From positions 1-10,896 of the forward strand of contig JAODBP010000261.1 of NCBI GenBank assembly GCA_025464025.1: a stretch of 10,896 bases of DNA, given 5' to 3'. The notes under the pieces were generated by a model, which was not told the origin of the DNA, did no database searches, and was given only the letters and a program-made list of their open reading frames with translations. This DNA is from Actinomycetes bacterium. GTDB taxonomy: Bacteria > Actinomycetota > Acidimicrobiia > Acidimicrobiales > CADCSY01. Positions 1 through 6,548 of the stretch are shown here, piece by piece (the stretch's first letter is position 1; each line of letters starts with the position of its first letter). A program made the position numbers and the translations under genes.

Positions 1-320
1 CGCACGTCGGGCTGCTCCTCGATCTCGACCAGGGCGATGGCCCACGGCTCGGTGCTGCCGTCCCACGGGTGGTGGTTCACCGTCACGCTGAAGACCGTGC
101 CCCGCCCGCTCACGACGTCGGGCGTGAGCGACCGGCCCAGGCACGCCGGGCAGACCGGGGCCGGGGGGTGGACCAGGGAGCGGCAGGCGTCGCACCGGAG
201 GAACCGGAGCTTCCCGTCCCGGCCCGACGTCCAGAAGAACTCGTTCTCCTCGTCGAGCCGCGGGAGCACCCGGAACGGCGTGTCGACCTCCACCCAGACC
301 TCCCTGTCGGCGGCGTCCAC
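1..320 (-). CDS. DUF35 Zn-ribbon/OB-fold protein, acyl-CoA associated (3' end beyond window)
   Basis: This is a partial gene: about 106 codons are visible and the C-terminus lies beyond the left edge. Translating the minus strand from a GTG at 318-320 gives a short acidic N-terminal helix region (DEENEFFW, residues 23-30). A rubredoxin-like zinc ribbon follows, with CDAC at 43-46 and CPAC at 57-60, then the start of an OB fold (GRGTVFSVTVNHHPW, about 72-86). This is the standard order of DUF35/DUF35_N proteins. Known members bind thiolase-like or MaoC-like acyl-CoA enzymes, for example the DUF35 part of ChsH2 with the aldolase Ltp2 in steroid side-chain degradation. By inference it is an accessory subunit for a thiolase or aldolase encoded to the left. 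The GTG is the only start after an in-frame TAG at about 345-347; its ribosome binding site is weak. It is divergent from the P450 gene, with a shared operator between them. Confidence 0.88.
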   Translation of the reverse strand, partial: MDAADREVWVEVDTPFRVLPRLDEENEFFWTSGRDGKLRFLRCDACRSLVHPPAPVCPACLGRSLTPDVVSGRGTVFSVTVNHHPWDGSTEPWAIALVEIEEQPDV

Positions 321-341
321 GTGGCGCCGTTCGCGCCCCGG

Positions 342-351
342 AGGCTAGCCT
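342..351. promoter_or_regulatory. palindromic AGGCTAGCCT, candidate shared -10 region of divergent promoters
   Basis: A perfect 10-bp palindrome lies between the DUF35 and P450 genes. Each strand reads TAGCCT, a plausible actinobacterial -10 hexamer: 346-351 on plus, 347-342 on minus. On plus, a start about 7 nt downstream would fall near 358-359, exactly at an in-frame GTG of the P450 frame. On minus it would leave a leader of about 15 nt before the DUF35 GTG. No convincing -35 was found on either strand, so the promoter role is inference. Confidence 0.35.
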
Positions 352-364
352 GACGCCAGTGTCA
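351..364. promoter_or_regulatory. operator copy 1, TGACGCCAGTGTCA
   Basis: This is an inverted repeat with TGAC/GTCA arms. With its flanking C and G it reads CTGACG-ccag-TGTCAG, in which five of six arm positions pair. It matches the four other copies in this window (2822, 2856, 4108, 6549). It sits directly downstream of the candidate -10 palindrome and 21 nt upstream of the preferred P450 ATG, where bound protein would block initiation on the plus strand. The binding protein is unknown; a TetR-type dimer is a guess. Confidence 0.65.
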
Positions 365-385
365 GAAGTCGATCGGGGGAGCGGG

Positions 386-1591
386 ATGGCCGACGAGGCA
401 GGCAGCTACGGCGGGAGCCCCATGGACGCCATGGACCCGGAGTCGGCTCGCCACCCCCAACCGATCTACAAGGCCCTCCGCGAGTCGGTGCCGGTGATGG
501 CCGTCGAGGGCGTGGGCCACGTGCTCACCCGCCGGGCCGAGATCGAGGAGGTCTTCCGCGACCCGGCCACGTTCTCGTCGAACATGGACGCCGTCGCCCT
601 GTCGAACGTGCGGCCCCTCATCCCGCTCCAGATCGACCCGCCCGAGCACAAGAAGTACCGCAAGATCCTCGACCCCCTCTTCGCCCCCAAGCAGGTGGCG
701 GCCATGGAGCCGTCGGTGGCCAAGCTGGCCAACGAGCTGATCGACGGCTTCGTCGAGCGGGGCGAGTGCGACTTCTCCCAGGAGTTCTCGATCCCGTTCC
801 CGTCCCAGGTGTTCCTCACCCTGCTCGGCCTGCCGCTCGAGGACCTGCCCCTCTTCCTGAAGATGAAGGACGGGATCATCCGGCCCGACCAGGTGGTGGG
901 CAAGCCGCGCGACCACGAGGAGACCAGCGCCTACCAGCGCGGGATCGCCGCCTCGATCTACGACTACTTCAACCGGGTGCTCGACGAGCGCGAGGTCGAG
1001 CGGCGCGACGACCTGCTCAGCCGGTTCCTCGACTCCGAGGTCGACGGCCACACCCTCACGCGCGAGGACATCCTCGACATCTGCTTCCTGTTCCTCATCG
1101 CCGGGCTCGACACGGTGTCGGCGTCGCTCGACTGCTTCTTCGGCTACCTCACAGACCACCCCGAGGCCCGCCAGGCCATCGTGACCGACCCGTCGATCAT
1201 CCCGTCGGTGGTCGAGGAGCTGCTGCGGTGGGAGACGCCGGTGACCGGTGTGGCCCGGGTGGCCACCGTCGACACCGAGCTGGCCGGCTGCCCGATCAAG
1301 GCGGGCGAGAACGTGATGGTCGTGCTGGGCGGAGCCAACACCGACGAGGCCGAGCTGGCCGACTCCTTCGACGTCCGCTTCGACCGCGACGTGAACCGGC
1401 ACCTGGCCTTCGGTGGCGGCGTCCACCGCTGCCTCGGCTCGCACCTGGCCCGGCTCGAGCTGCGGGTGGCGCTGCGGGAGTGGCACGCCCGCATCACCGA
1501 CTACGAGGTCAAGCCGGGCGAGGAGCTCCTCTACACCCCGGCCATCCGCTCCCTCGAGACCTTCCCCATGGTCTTCACCCGCGCTACTTGA
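386..1591 (+). CDS. cytochrome P450, bacterial soluble class
   Basis: This is a heme-thiolate monooxygenase of 401 residues, normal for a soluble bacterial P450. The landmarks are in order: C-helix DPPEHKKYRK (84-93), I-helix oxygen-activation motif AGLDT (239-243), K-helix E278-L-L-R281, and the heme loop FGGGVHRCLG (342-351) with Cys349 as axial ligand. The ATG at 386 is preferred because GGGGGAG (375-381) lies 4 nt upstream. An in-frame GTG at 359 would add nine residues, overlap the operator, and could only work on a leaderless transcript. General resemblance is to actinobacterial CYP families that hydroxylate lipids or terpenoids, but the CYP family cannot be fixed by eye. No ferredoxin or reductase gene is adjacent. 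Its last 8 bp overlap the 3' end of the convergent amidohydrolase gene. Confidence 0.95.
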   Translation: MADEAGSYGGSPMDAMDPESARHPQPIYKALRESVPVMAVEGVGHVLTRRAEIEEVFRDPATFSSNMDAVALSNVRPLIPLQIDPPEHKKYRKILDPLFAPKQVAAMEPSVAKLANELIDGFVERGECDFSQEFSIPFPSQVFLTLLGLPLEDLPLFLKMKDGIIRPDQVVGKPRDHEETSAYQRGIAASIYDYFNRVLDEREVERRDDLLSRFLDSEVDGHTLTREDILDICFLFLIAGLDTVSASLDCFFGYLTDHPEARQAIVTDPSIIPSVVEELLRWETPVTGVARVATVDTELAGCPIKAGENVMVVLGGANTDEAELADSFDVRFDRDVNRHLAFGGGVHRCLGSHLARLELRVALREWHARITDYEVKPGEELLYTPAIRSLETFPMVFTRAT

Positions 1592-2801
1592 ACGAGCGCG
1601 GGGAGATGTCGTGGCCGGCGGCGCTGGCCCGGAGGGCGCCGACGGTGGCCTGTGCCTTCGGCACGTGGGCGAAGGGGTCGTAGGCGAAGATCCGCATGGC
1701 GTTCTCATGGGTGAGCTTGTTCACCTCGGCGTCGGGCACGCCGGTGAGGTACTTGTGCAGCAGCTCGGGGGCGTGCGGCCACGTCGAGTCGGAGTGCGGG
1801 TAGTCGCACTCCCACGTGATGTTTTCGAGGTTCAGGTGGTGGCGGTTCTCCACCCCGAACGCGTCGTCGATGAAGCAGGTGATGATCCGCTCCGAGAAGA
1901 GCTGGCTCGGGAGCTTGTCGCCGAAGTCCTGGAACGTCCACGCCTTGTGGTGCTGGTACACGTAGTCGATCCGCTCGAGGAAGTACGGGATCCAGCCGAT
2001 GCCGCCCTCGGAGAGGGCGATCTTGATGCGGGGGAACTTCCGCAGCACCGGCGACCAGATCAGGTCGGCGGCGGCCTGCACGATGTTCATCGGCGTGAGC
2101 GTGATCATCACGTCGACCGGCGCGTCCTCGGCCGTCACCACCATCTGCGACGAGCTGCCGATGTGCAGGCACACGACGACGTCGTTGTCCTGGCAGGCGG
2201 CCCAGAACGGGTCCCAGTGGTCGCTGTGCAGGCTGGGGTGGCCGAGCTTCGCCGGGTTCTCGGAGAAGGTGACGGCGTGGCAGCCCTTGGCCGCGACCCG
2301 CTCGACCTCGGCGGCCATGAGCTGCGGGTCCCACAGCATCGGGATGGCGCACGGGATGTGGCGGCCGGGGTGGCTGCCGCACCAGTCGTCGATGTGCCAG
2401 TCGTTGTACGCCTCGACCATGGCCTTGGCCTGGTCCTTGTCGGCGGTGCGGGCGAAGAGCTGGCCGCAGAACTGGGGGAACGACGGGAAGCAGAGCGAGC
2501 CGAGCAGCCCGTTGGCGTCCATGTCCTTGATGCGCTCGTCGATGTCCCAGCACCCGGCCCGCATCTCGTCGTGGGAGGTGGGCTCGAAGCCGTACTCCTC
2601 GGGCGGTCGCCCGGCCACGGCGTTGAGCCCGACGTTCACGATCTCGTTGCCGTCGTAGATCCACGTCTGGGTGCCGTCGGCTCGGCGCTCCAGCTTCGGC
2701 GCCACGTCGACGTACTTGGCCGGCAGGCGGCCCTCGAAGACGTGGGGCGGCTCGACGACGTGGTCGTCGACGCTCACCAGGATCAGGTCGTCGATCTCCA
2801 T
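1584..2801 (-). CDS. amidohydrolase_2 (TIM-barrel metal-dependent hydrolase/decarboxylase)
   Basis: The 405-residue protein fits the amidohydrolase_2 (ACMSD/gamma-resorcylate decarboxylase-like) family. Metal-site landmarks are D12-x-H14 in SVDDHVVEP near the N-terminus, H213 in CLHIGSSS, the SEGGIGW strand (264-270), and D333/H336 in ECDYPHSD near the end of the barrel. The family includes C-C hydrolases and non-oxidative decarboxylases, so the reaction here (hydrolysis, ring opening or decarboxylation) cannot be assigned. The ATG at 2799-2801 is supported by GAGGGGG 5 nt upstream (2807-2813 on the plus map). It is transcribed away from a second amidohydrolase of the same family across a region with two operator copies. 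A shared role in one pathway, on different intermediates, is inferred from this arrangement. Confidence 0.92.
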   Translation of the reverse strand: MEIDDLILVSVDDHVVEPPHVFEGRLPAKYVDVAPKLERRADGTQTWIYDGNEIVNVGLNAVAGRPPEEYGFEPTSHDEMRAGCWDIDERIKDMDANGLLGSLCFPSFPQFCGQLFARTADKDQAKAMVEAYNDWHIDDWCGSHPGRHIPCAIPMLWDPQLMAAEVERVAAKGCHAVTFSENPAKLGHPSLHSDHWDPFWAACQDNDVVVCLHIGSSSQMVVTAEDAPVDVMITLTPMNIVQAAADLIWSPVLRKFPRIKIALSEGGIGWIPYFLERIDYVYQHHKAWTFQDFGDKLPSQLFSERIITCFIDDAFGVENRHHLNLENITWECDYPHSDSTWPHAPELLHKYLTGVPDAEVNKLTHENAMRIFAYDPFAHVPKAQATVGALRASAAGHDISPRSFK

Positions 2802-2821
2802 GACAGCCCCCTCGGTTGACC

Positions 2822-2835
2822 TGACGTGATCGTCA
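2822..2835. promoter_or_regulatory. operator copy 2, TGACGTGATCGTCA
   Basis: This is the most symmetrical copy. With its flanks it reads CTGACG-tgat-CGTCAG (2821-2836), with perfect 6-bp arms. It lies 20 bp before the start codon of the minus-strand amidohydrolase, just ahead of its ribosome binding site. On the minus strand a possible -10 TACGAT (2842-2837) abuts it. This placement suits repression of that gene. Confidence 0.75.
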
Positions 2836-2854
2836 GATCGTAGCGCAGCCGAAG

Positions 2855-2883
2855 TTGACGTGACTGTCAGAAATCTCTAGCGT
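2855..2883 (+). promoter_or_regulatory. promoter of the second amidohydrolase, apparently leaderless
   Basis: TTGACG (2855-2860), a 17-bp spacer and TAGCGT (2878-2883) make a well-spaced -35/-10 pair. The ATG at 2891 starts 7 nt after the -10, which is where transcription would be expected to begin. No Shine-Dalgarno sequence precedes that ATG, so the mRNA is probably leaderless. Leaderless mRNAs are known to be common in actinobacteria. The -35 overlaps operator copy 3. Confidence 0.6.
2856..2869. promoter_or_regulatory. operator copy 3, TGACGTGACTGTCA
   Basis: This copy of the shared palindrome has TGAC/GTCA arms and a centre resembling copy 5. It overlaps the -35 and spacer of the promoter for the plus-strand amidohydrolase. 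It starts 34 bp after copy 2 starts, so the two dimers would sit about three helical turns apart and could cooperate. Confidence 0.72.
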
Positions 2884-2890
2884 CGCAGCC

Positions 2891-4096
2891 ATGCCTCGTC
2901 GCTGCGAGTTCCCGGTGTTCGACGCCGACAACCACTTCTACGAGCCCCAGGAGGCGCTCACCCGCCACCTGCCCGACCGGTACAAGGGCGCCATCGACTA
3001 CATCGACGTTCGGGGCCGCACCAAGATCGTGGTGCGGGGCACGATCAGCGACTACATCCCGAACCCGACGTTCGAGGTGGTGGCCCGGCCCGGGGCCCAG
3101 GAGGAGTACTTCCGCGTCGGCAATCCCGAGGGGAAGTCGTACCGGGAGGTCATGGGCGAACCGATGCGCTGCATCCCGGCCTTCCGGGAGCCGGCGCCCC
3201 GCCTCGAGCTGATGGACGAGCTCGGCGTCGACCAGACCCTCATGTTCCCGACGCTGGCCAGCCTGGTCGAGGAGCGGCTGAAGGACGACCCGGAGCTGAC
3301 CCACGCCGTGGTCCACGCCCTCAACGAGTGGATGTACGAGACCTGGTCGTTCAACCACGAGGACCGCATCTTCGCCACGCCCATCATCACCCTGCCGATC
3401 GTCGAGCAGGCGCTCGAAGAGCTGGCGTGGTGCGTCGAGCGGGGGGTCAAGACGATCCTCATCCGCCCGGCCCCGGTTCCCGGGTTCAAGGGCTCGCGCT
3501 CGTTCGCCCTCCCCGAGTTCGACCCGTTCTGGGCGGCGGTGGTCGAGGCCGACATCCTCGTCTCGATGCACGCGTCCGACAGCGGCTACACGAGCTACCA
3601 GAACGACTGGGTGGGCAAGGACGAGTTCAAGCCGTTCGCCCTCGACTCGTTCCGCATGGTGACCATGGGCAAGCGCGCCATCGAGGACACGATGGCCGCC
3701 TTCATCTGCCACGGCGCCCTCACCCGCTTCCCCCAGCTGCGGGTGGCGTCGGTCGAGAACGGCGGCGACTGGGTCGTGCCGCTGCTGCACCACCTCGAGT
3801 CGACGTACAAGAAGATGCCGCAGGCCTTCGAGGAGGACCCGGTCGAGGTGTTCAAGCGCAACGTGTGGGTGAGCCCGTTCCACGAGGACGACATCGGCCA
3901 GCTGATCCAGCACATCGGCGCCGACCACATCCTCTTCGGGTCCGACTACCCGCACCCCGAGGGGTTGGCCGAGCCCTGCAGCTACCTCGACCACCTGCCG
4001 GCTGGCCTGCCCGACGACGACGTGGCCAAGATCATGGGTGGCAACCTGGCCGGGATCATGAAGGCCAAGACCGCGAAGGCCAGCGCAGTCGTCTGA
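2891..4096 (+). CDS. amidohydrolase_2 (TIM-barrel metal-dependent hydrolase), second copy
   Basis: This 401-residue protein is a distant family member of the divergently transcribed neighbour, not a recent duplicate. Metal-site landmarks are D13-x-H15 in DADNHFYEP, H227 in SMHASDSGY, E289 in VENGGDW, and D352/H355 in FGSDYPHPEG. This is the usual amidohydrolase_2 order with both ends of the barrel intact. The insertion between the first strand and about residue 100 (DYIDVRGRTK, FRVGNPEGKS) is seen in actinobacterial members of unknown substrate. The ATG at 2891 lacks a ribosome binding site but is spaced correctly for leaderless translation from the -10 at 2878. The enoyl-CoA hydratase-like gene follows after 69 bp containing another operator. 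The substrate is unknown. Confidence 0.92.
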   Translation: MPRRCEFPVFDADNHFYEPQEALTRHLPDRYKGAIDYIDVRGRTKIVVRGTISDYIPNPTFEVVARPGAQEEYFRVGNPEGKSYREVMGEPMRCIPAFREPAPRLELMDELGVDQTLMFPTLASLVEERLKDDPELTHAVVHALNEWMYETWSFNHEDRIFATPIITLPIVEQALEELAWCVERGVKTILIRPAPVPGFKGSRSFALPEFDPFWAAVVEADILVSMHASDSGYTSYQNDWVGKDEFKPFALDSFRMVTMGKRAIEDTMAAFICHGALTRFPQLRVASVENGGDWVVPLLHHLESTYKKMPQAFEEDPVEVFKRNVWVSPFHEDDIGQLIQHIGADHILFGSDYPHPEGLAEPCSYLDHLPAGLPDDDVAKIMGGNLAGIMKAKTAKASAVV

Positions 4097-4107
4097 GCCG
4101 GCGGTCC

Positions 4108-4121
4108 TGACGTCGGCGTCA
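4108..4121. promoter_or_regulatory. operator copy 4, TGACGTCGGCGTCA
   Basis: A palindrome with perfect 5-bp arms (TGACG/CGTCA) lies in the 69-bp gap before the hydratase-like gene. A candidate -10 TAGGCT (4127-4132) begins 6 nt downstream, so the gene probably has its own regulated promoter besides any read-through. No good -35 was found at normal spacing. Confidence 0.72.
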
Positions 4122-4165
4122 AAAGGTAGGCTCGGTCCAAGTCCGAGGCTCTGAGAGGGGAACTC

Positions 4166-4978
4166 ATGCAGTTCGAGCATGTCGAGTACGAGGTCGAGGA
4201 CCACGTCGGCGTCATCACGCTGAACCGGCCCCAGGCGGCCAACGCCCAGAGCGCCAAGGTGCTCCGCGAGCTCGACGAGGCCTGGGACGCCGCCGACGAG
4301 AGCACCGAGGTCAAGGTCATCGTCTTCAAGTCGAACGGCAAGCACTTCTCGGCCGGCCACGACATGAGCGGGTCCGACAACGGCGAGTTCGACAGCTCGA
4401 TCTTCGAGACGGCCGAGGGCCACTACGACTGGGAGACCCGGCACTACCTGGGCTACGCCAAGAAGTGGCGCGACATCCCCAAGCCGTCGATCGCCGCCGT
4501 CCAGGGCAAGTGCATCGCCGCCGGCCTGATGCTGTGCTGGCCGTGCGACCTGATCATCGCGGCCGACAACGCCGAGTTCTCCGACCCGGTGCTGCGCATG
4601 GGGATCATGGGCGTCGAGCTGCACGCCCACACCTGGGAGTTCGGAGCCCGCAAGGCCAAGGAGCTCCTCTTCACCGGTGGTTCGGTCACCGCCGAGGAGG
4701 CCCGCGAGATCGGCATGGTCAACAAGGTCGTGCCGCTCGACGACCTCGTCCCCGCCACGATGGAGCTGGCCCACCGCATCGCCCAGCAGGACTCCTTCGC
4801 CCTGCGCATGGCCAAGCGGGCCGTGAACCACACGCTCGACGTGCAGGGCTACACCACGGCCATCGACGCCTGCTTCGACATGCACCACTTCGGCCACACC
4901 CGGGCCCGCATCGTCACCGGCGGCTACCCGTCCCTCGCCGTCCTCTCCGAGATGAAGGCCGACGGCAAGAAGAAGTAG
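4166..4978 (+). CDS. enoyl-CoA hydratase/isomerase-family (crotonase fold) protein
   Basis: The 270-residue protein has the full crotonase fold: HFSAGHDM (60-67) forms the first oxyanion-hole segment, AVQGKCIAAG (111-120) the second, and KAKELLFTGGSVTAEEA (163-179) is a typical core. The ATG has GAGAGGGG (4153-4160) 5 nt upstream. Aligned by eye to classical enoyl-CoA hydratase, the two catalytic glutamates (GGGCE and QPE contexts) are replaced by Met122 and Val142. A different acid, Glu151, occurs in GIMGVELHAH. This pattern is familiar from a large actinobacterial subgroup with a GVE motif annotated as enoyl-CoA hydratases. The activity may be hydration with a rearranged active site, isomerisation, or ring/C-C cleavage. 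A role in CoA-dependent side-chain or ring degradation is inferred from its neighbours. Confidence 0.93.
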   Translation: MQFEHVEYEVEDHVGVITLNRPQAANAQSAKVLRELDEAWDAADESTEVKVIVFKSNGKHFSAGHDMSGSDNGEFDSSIFETAEGHYDWETRHYLGYAKKWRDIPKPSIAAVQGKCIAAGLMLCWPCDLIIAADNAEFSDPVLRMGIMGVELHAHTWEFGARKAKELLFTGGSVTAEEAREIGMVNKVVPLDDLVPATMELAHRIAQQDSFALRMAKRAVNHTLDVQGYTTAIDACFDMHHFGHTRARIVTGGYPSLAVLSEMKADGKKK

Positions 4979-4987
4979 GCAGCAGCC

Positions 4988-5743
4988 TCAGACGGGCGAG
5001 AGCCGGGCGGTGGCGAGGGCACCGAGCTTGCCGGAGCCGCCGTCGGTGAGCCGGACGATGCAGAGGTCGTCGAACGCCTCGGCCTCGGCGACGGCCGGAC
5101 CGAGGGCGAACGGCCGCAGGTAGCGCAGGGCGAGCGACGACAGGAGCGCTGGTCTCCCCGCGCACGAGGCGGCGGCCTCCTCGGCGGCCAGGGCGACCAG
5201 GCCGCCCTGGATGGCACCCGCGGCGTTGAGCCCGTCGGGCCGCTTGGGCATCTCGACCCGGCCCGGCGCCAGCACCCGCACCTCGGCCCGCTCGGCGAGC
5301 GGGATCGAGAGCCGCTGGGGGACCTGCATGGCGAGGTCGAACCCGGCGTCGGGTTGGAGGTGGTCGGGGTTGGGCGACGCCATGAACGACGTGTGGGCGA
5401 TGGCGAACGGCGCGGCGTCGCCCTCCTCGTGGAAGCGCACCTCGCACACCACGATCGTCCGCCCGGCCTTCACGACCGCCGCCTCGCCGAGCACGTCGCG
5501 CCCGCTCGTCGCGGGACGGTGGACCTGCACCTCGAGGTCGAGGGTGAGCGGGATGCTCGGCCGGATCGTGAGCGTCGACAGCAGGCCAGCCAGCACGTCG
5601 GCCCACGTGGCGAGGACCGACGTGCGGAGCGCGCCCGTGCCCGGCGCCAGCAGCTCCGGACCGACGCGGGCCCGGCCTCGGAGCCGGTCGCCGTGGACCT
5701 CCGTGACCAGGCCCAGCTCGCGGATGATGCTGGCGGGCGGCAC
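4988..5743 (-). CDS. double-hotdog acyl-CoA thioesterase-like protein (PaaI-related)
   Basis: The gene encodes 251 residues from a GTG (5741-5743), 2 nt after the stop codon of the upstream SDR gene. It has no ribosome binding site of its own, so translational coupling is likely. Two hotdog repeats are visible. The first (about 10-125) has a LATWADVLAGLL helix (44-55). The second (about 145-251) has the helix NAAGAIQGGLVALAAEEAA (173-191), which matches the N..G...GG pattern of PaaI-type thioesterases. Known relatives hydrolyse acyl-CoA thioesters or, less often, act as hydratases. Here it would release CoA or clear dead-end acyl-CoAs; the substrate is unknown. Its 3' end lies 9 bp from that of the convergent hydratase-like gene. 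Confidence 0.8.
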   Translation of the reverse strand: MPPASIIRELGLVTEVHGDRLRGRARVGPELLAPGTGALRTSVLATWADVLAGLLSTLTIRPSIPLTLDLEVQVHRPATSGRDVLGEAAVVKAGRTIVVCEVRFHEEGDAAPFAIAHTSFMASPNPDHLQPDAGFDLAMQVPQRLSIPLAERAEVRVLAPGRVEMPKRPDGLNAAGAIQGGLVALAAEEAAASCAGRPALLSSLALRYLRPFALGPAVAEAEAFDDLCIVRLTDGGSGKLGALATARLSPV

Positions 5744-5745
5744 CG

Positions 5746-6516
5746 CTACTTGGGCGGGAAGCGCAGGGCGCCGTCGAGGCGGATGTTCTCGCCGTTGAGG
5801 TACGGGTTGCGGGCGATCGACTCGACCAGGAGGCCGAACTCCTCGGGCCGGCCCATCCGCTTGGGGAACACGATGCTCTCGACCAGCCGCTCCTTGAGCG
5901 CCTCGGGGGCGCCGAGCATGAGCGGCGTGCCCATGGTGCCGGGGGCGATGCCGCACACCCGGATGCCGATGGGGGCGAGGTCGCGCGCCATCGGCAGCGT
6001 CATGCCGAGGATGGCGGCCTTGGCCGCGCCGTAGGCGAGCTGGCCGGCCTGGGCCTCGATGCCGGCGATCGACGCCGTGTTCACGATGACGCCGCGCTGG
6101 CCGTGCTCGTCGGGCTCGTTGGCCGCCATGGCGGCGCACCCGAGCCGGGTCACGTTGAACGTGCCGAACGCGTTCATCTCCATGGTGCCGATGAAGGCCG
6201 CCTTGTCGTGGGGCGTGCCGTCGCGGCCGACGGTCCGCCCGCCGCCGATGCCGCCGCCGGCCACGTTCACGATGAGGGAGAACGTGCCGAGGCCCTGGGC
6301 CGCTTCGATGGCGCCCTGCACGTCGCCGTCGTCGTTGGTGTCGCCGACCACCGCCGCGGTCGAGCTGCCGAGCTCCTTGGCCAGGGCGGCCGCGGGGTCG
6401 CCGGCCCGGTCGAAGATCGCCACGCCCATGCCGGCGGCGACGAGCTGGCGGACGGTCGCCGCACCCAGGCCTCCGGCGCCTCCGGTGACGATGGCCGAGC
6501 GTCCTTGCAGTTCCAC
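5746..6516 (-). CDS. short-chain dehydrogenase, HSD17B10-like 3-hydroxyacyl-CoA dehydrogenase
   Basis: This classical SDR has 256 residues, with TGGAGGLG (11-18) for the cofactor, Asp37 favouring NAD(H), NVAGGG (84-89), Asn115, Ser149 in NTASIAG, and the Y162-x3-K166 pair. The stretch from NEPDEHGQRGVIVNTAS through MARDLAPIGIRV and NGENIRLDGA strongly resembles type II 3-hydroxyacyl-CoA/17beta-hydroxysteroid dehydrogenase (HSD17B10), by memory of that family. That enzyme oxidises 3-hydroxy(-2-methyl)acyl-CoAs and some steroids. The GTG at 6514-6516 is chosen because GGAGGAG lies 7 nt upstream (6524-6530 on the plus map); longer readings cross the operator region. It is the first gene of a two-gene unit with the thioesterase-like protein and would follow the hydratase step of a beta-oxidation-type cycle. 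Confidence 0.93.
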   Translation of the reverse strand: MELQGRSAIVTGGAGGLGAATVRQLVAAGMGVAIFDRAGDPAAALAKELGSSTAAVVGDTNDDGDVQGAIEAAQGLGTFSLIVNVAGGGIGGGRTVGRDGTPHDKAAFIGTMEMNAFGTFNVTRLGCAAMAANEPDEHGQRGVIVNTASIAGIEAQAGQLAYGAAKAAILGMTLPMARDLAPIGIRVCGIAPGTMGTPLMLGAPEALKERLVESIVFPKRMGRPEEFGLLVESIARNPYLNGENIRLDGALRFPPK

Positions 6517-6530
6517 GAGATGGCTCCTCC

Positions 6531-6545
6531 GCGCGCCGAGCGCGC
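6531..6545 (-). repeat. short GC inverted repeat in the SDR leader
   Basis: Two GCGCGC arms separated by 3 nt lie immediately before the SDR ribosome binding site on the minus strand. If transcribed they could form a small hairpin near the initiation region. In DNA this rich in G and C it may be chance. Confidence 0.3.
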
Positions 6546-6548
6546 TGT

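Noticed and set aside
311..329. Inverted repeat with one bulged T around CCACGTGG over the DUF35 start codon
   Set aside because: It has no loop to form an RNA hairpin, is not repeated at other promoters, and GC-rich DNA yields such repeats by chance.
37..353. Two short plus-strand open frames at the left edge
   Set aside because: The minus strand there encodes an unmistakable DUF35 zinc ribbon with two CxxC pairs; the plus frames show nothing.
1413..2819. A 468-codon plus-strand open frame opposite the first amidohydrolase
   Set aside because: Its composition is repetitive and domain-free; the minus-strand reading has metal-binding motifs and a ribosome binding site.
2867..4897. A 676-codon open frame on the minus strand across the second amidohydrolase and the hydratase-like gene
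   Set aside because: It is a GC-bias shadow: the translation is low-complexity (rich in V, G, L, D, H and R), has no recognisable domain, and spans two well-supported opposite-strand genes and an operator.
4979..4987. A terminator between the hydratase-like and thioesterase-like genes
   Set aside because: Only 9 bp separate the stop codons, and no stem-loop with a T-run is present on either strand.
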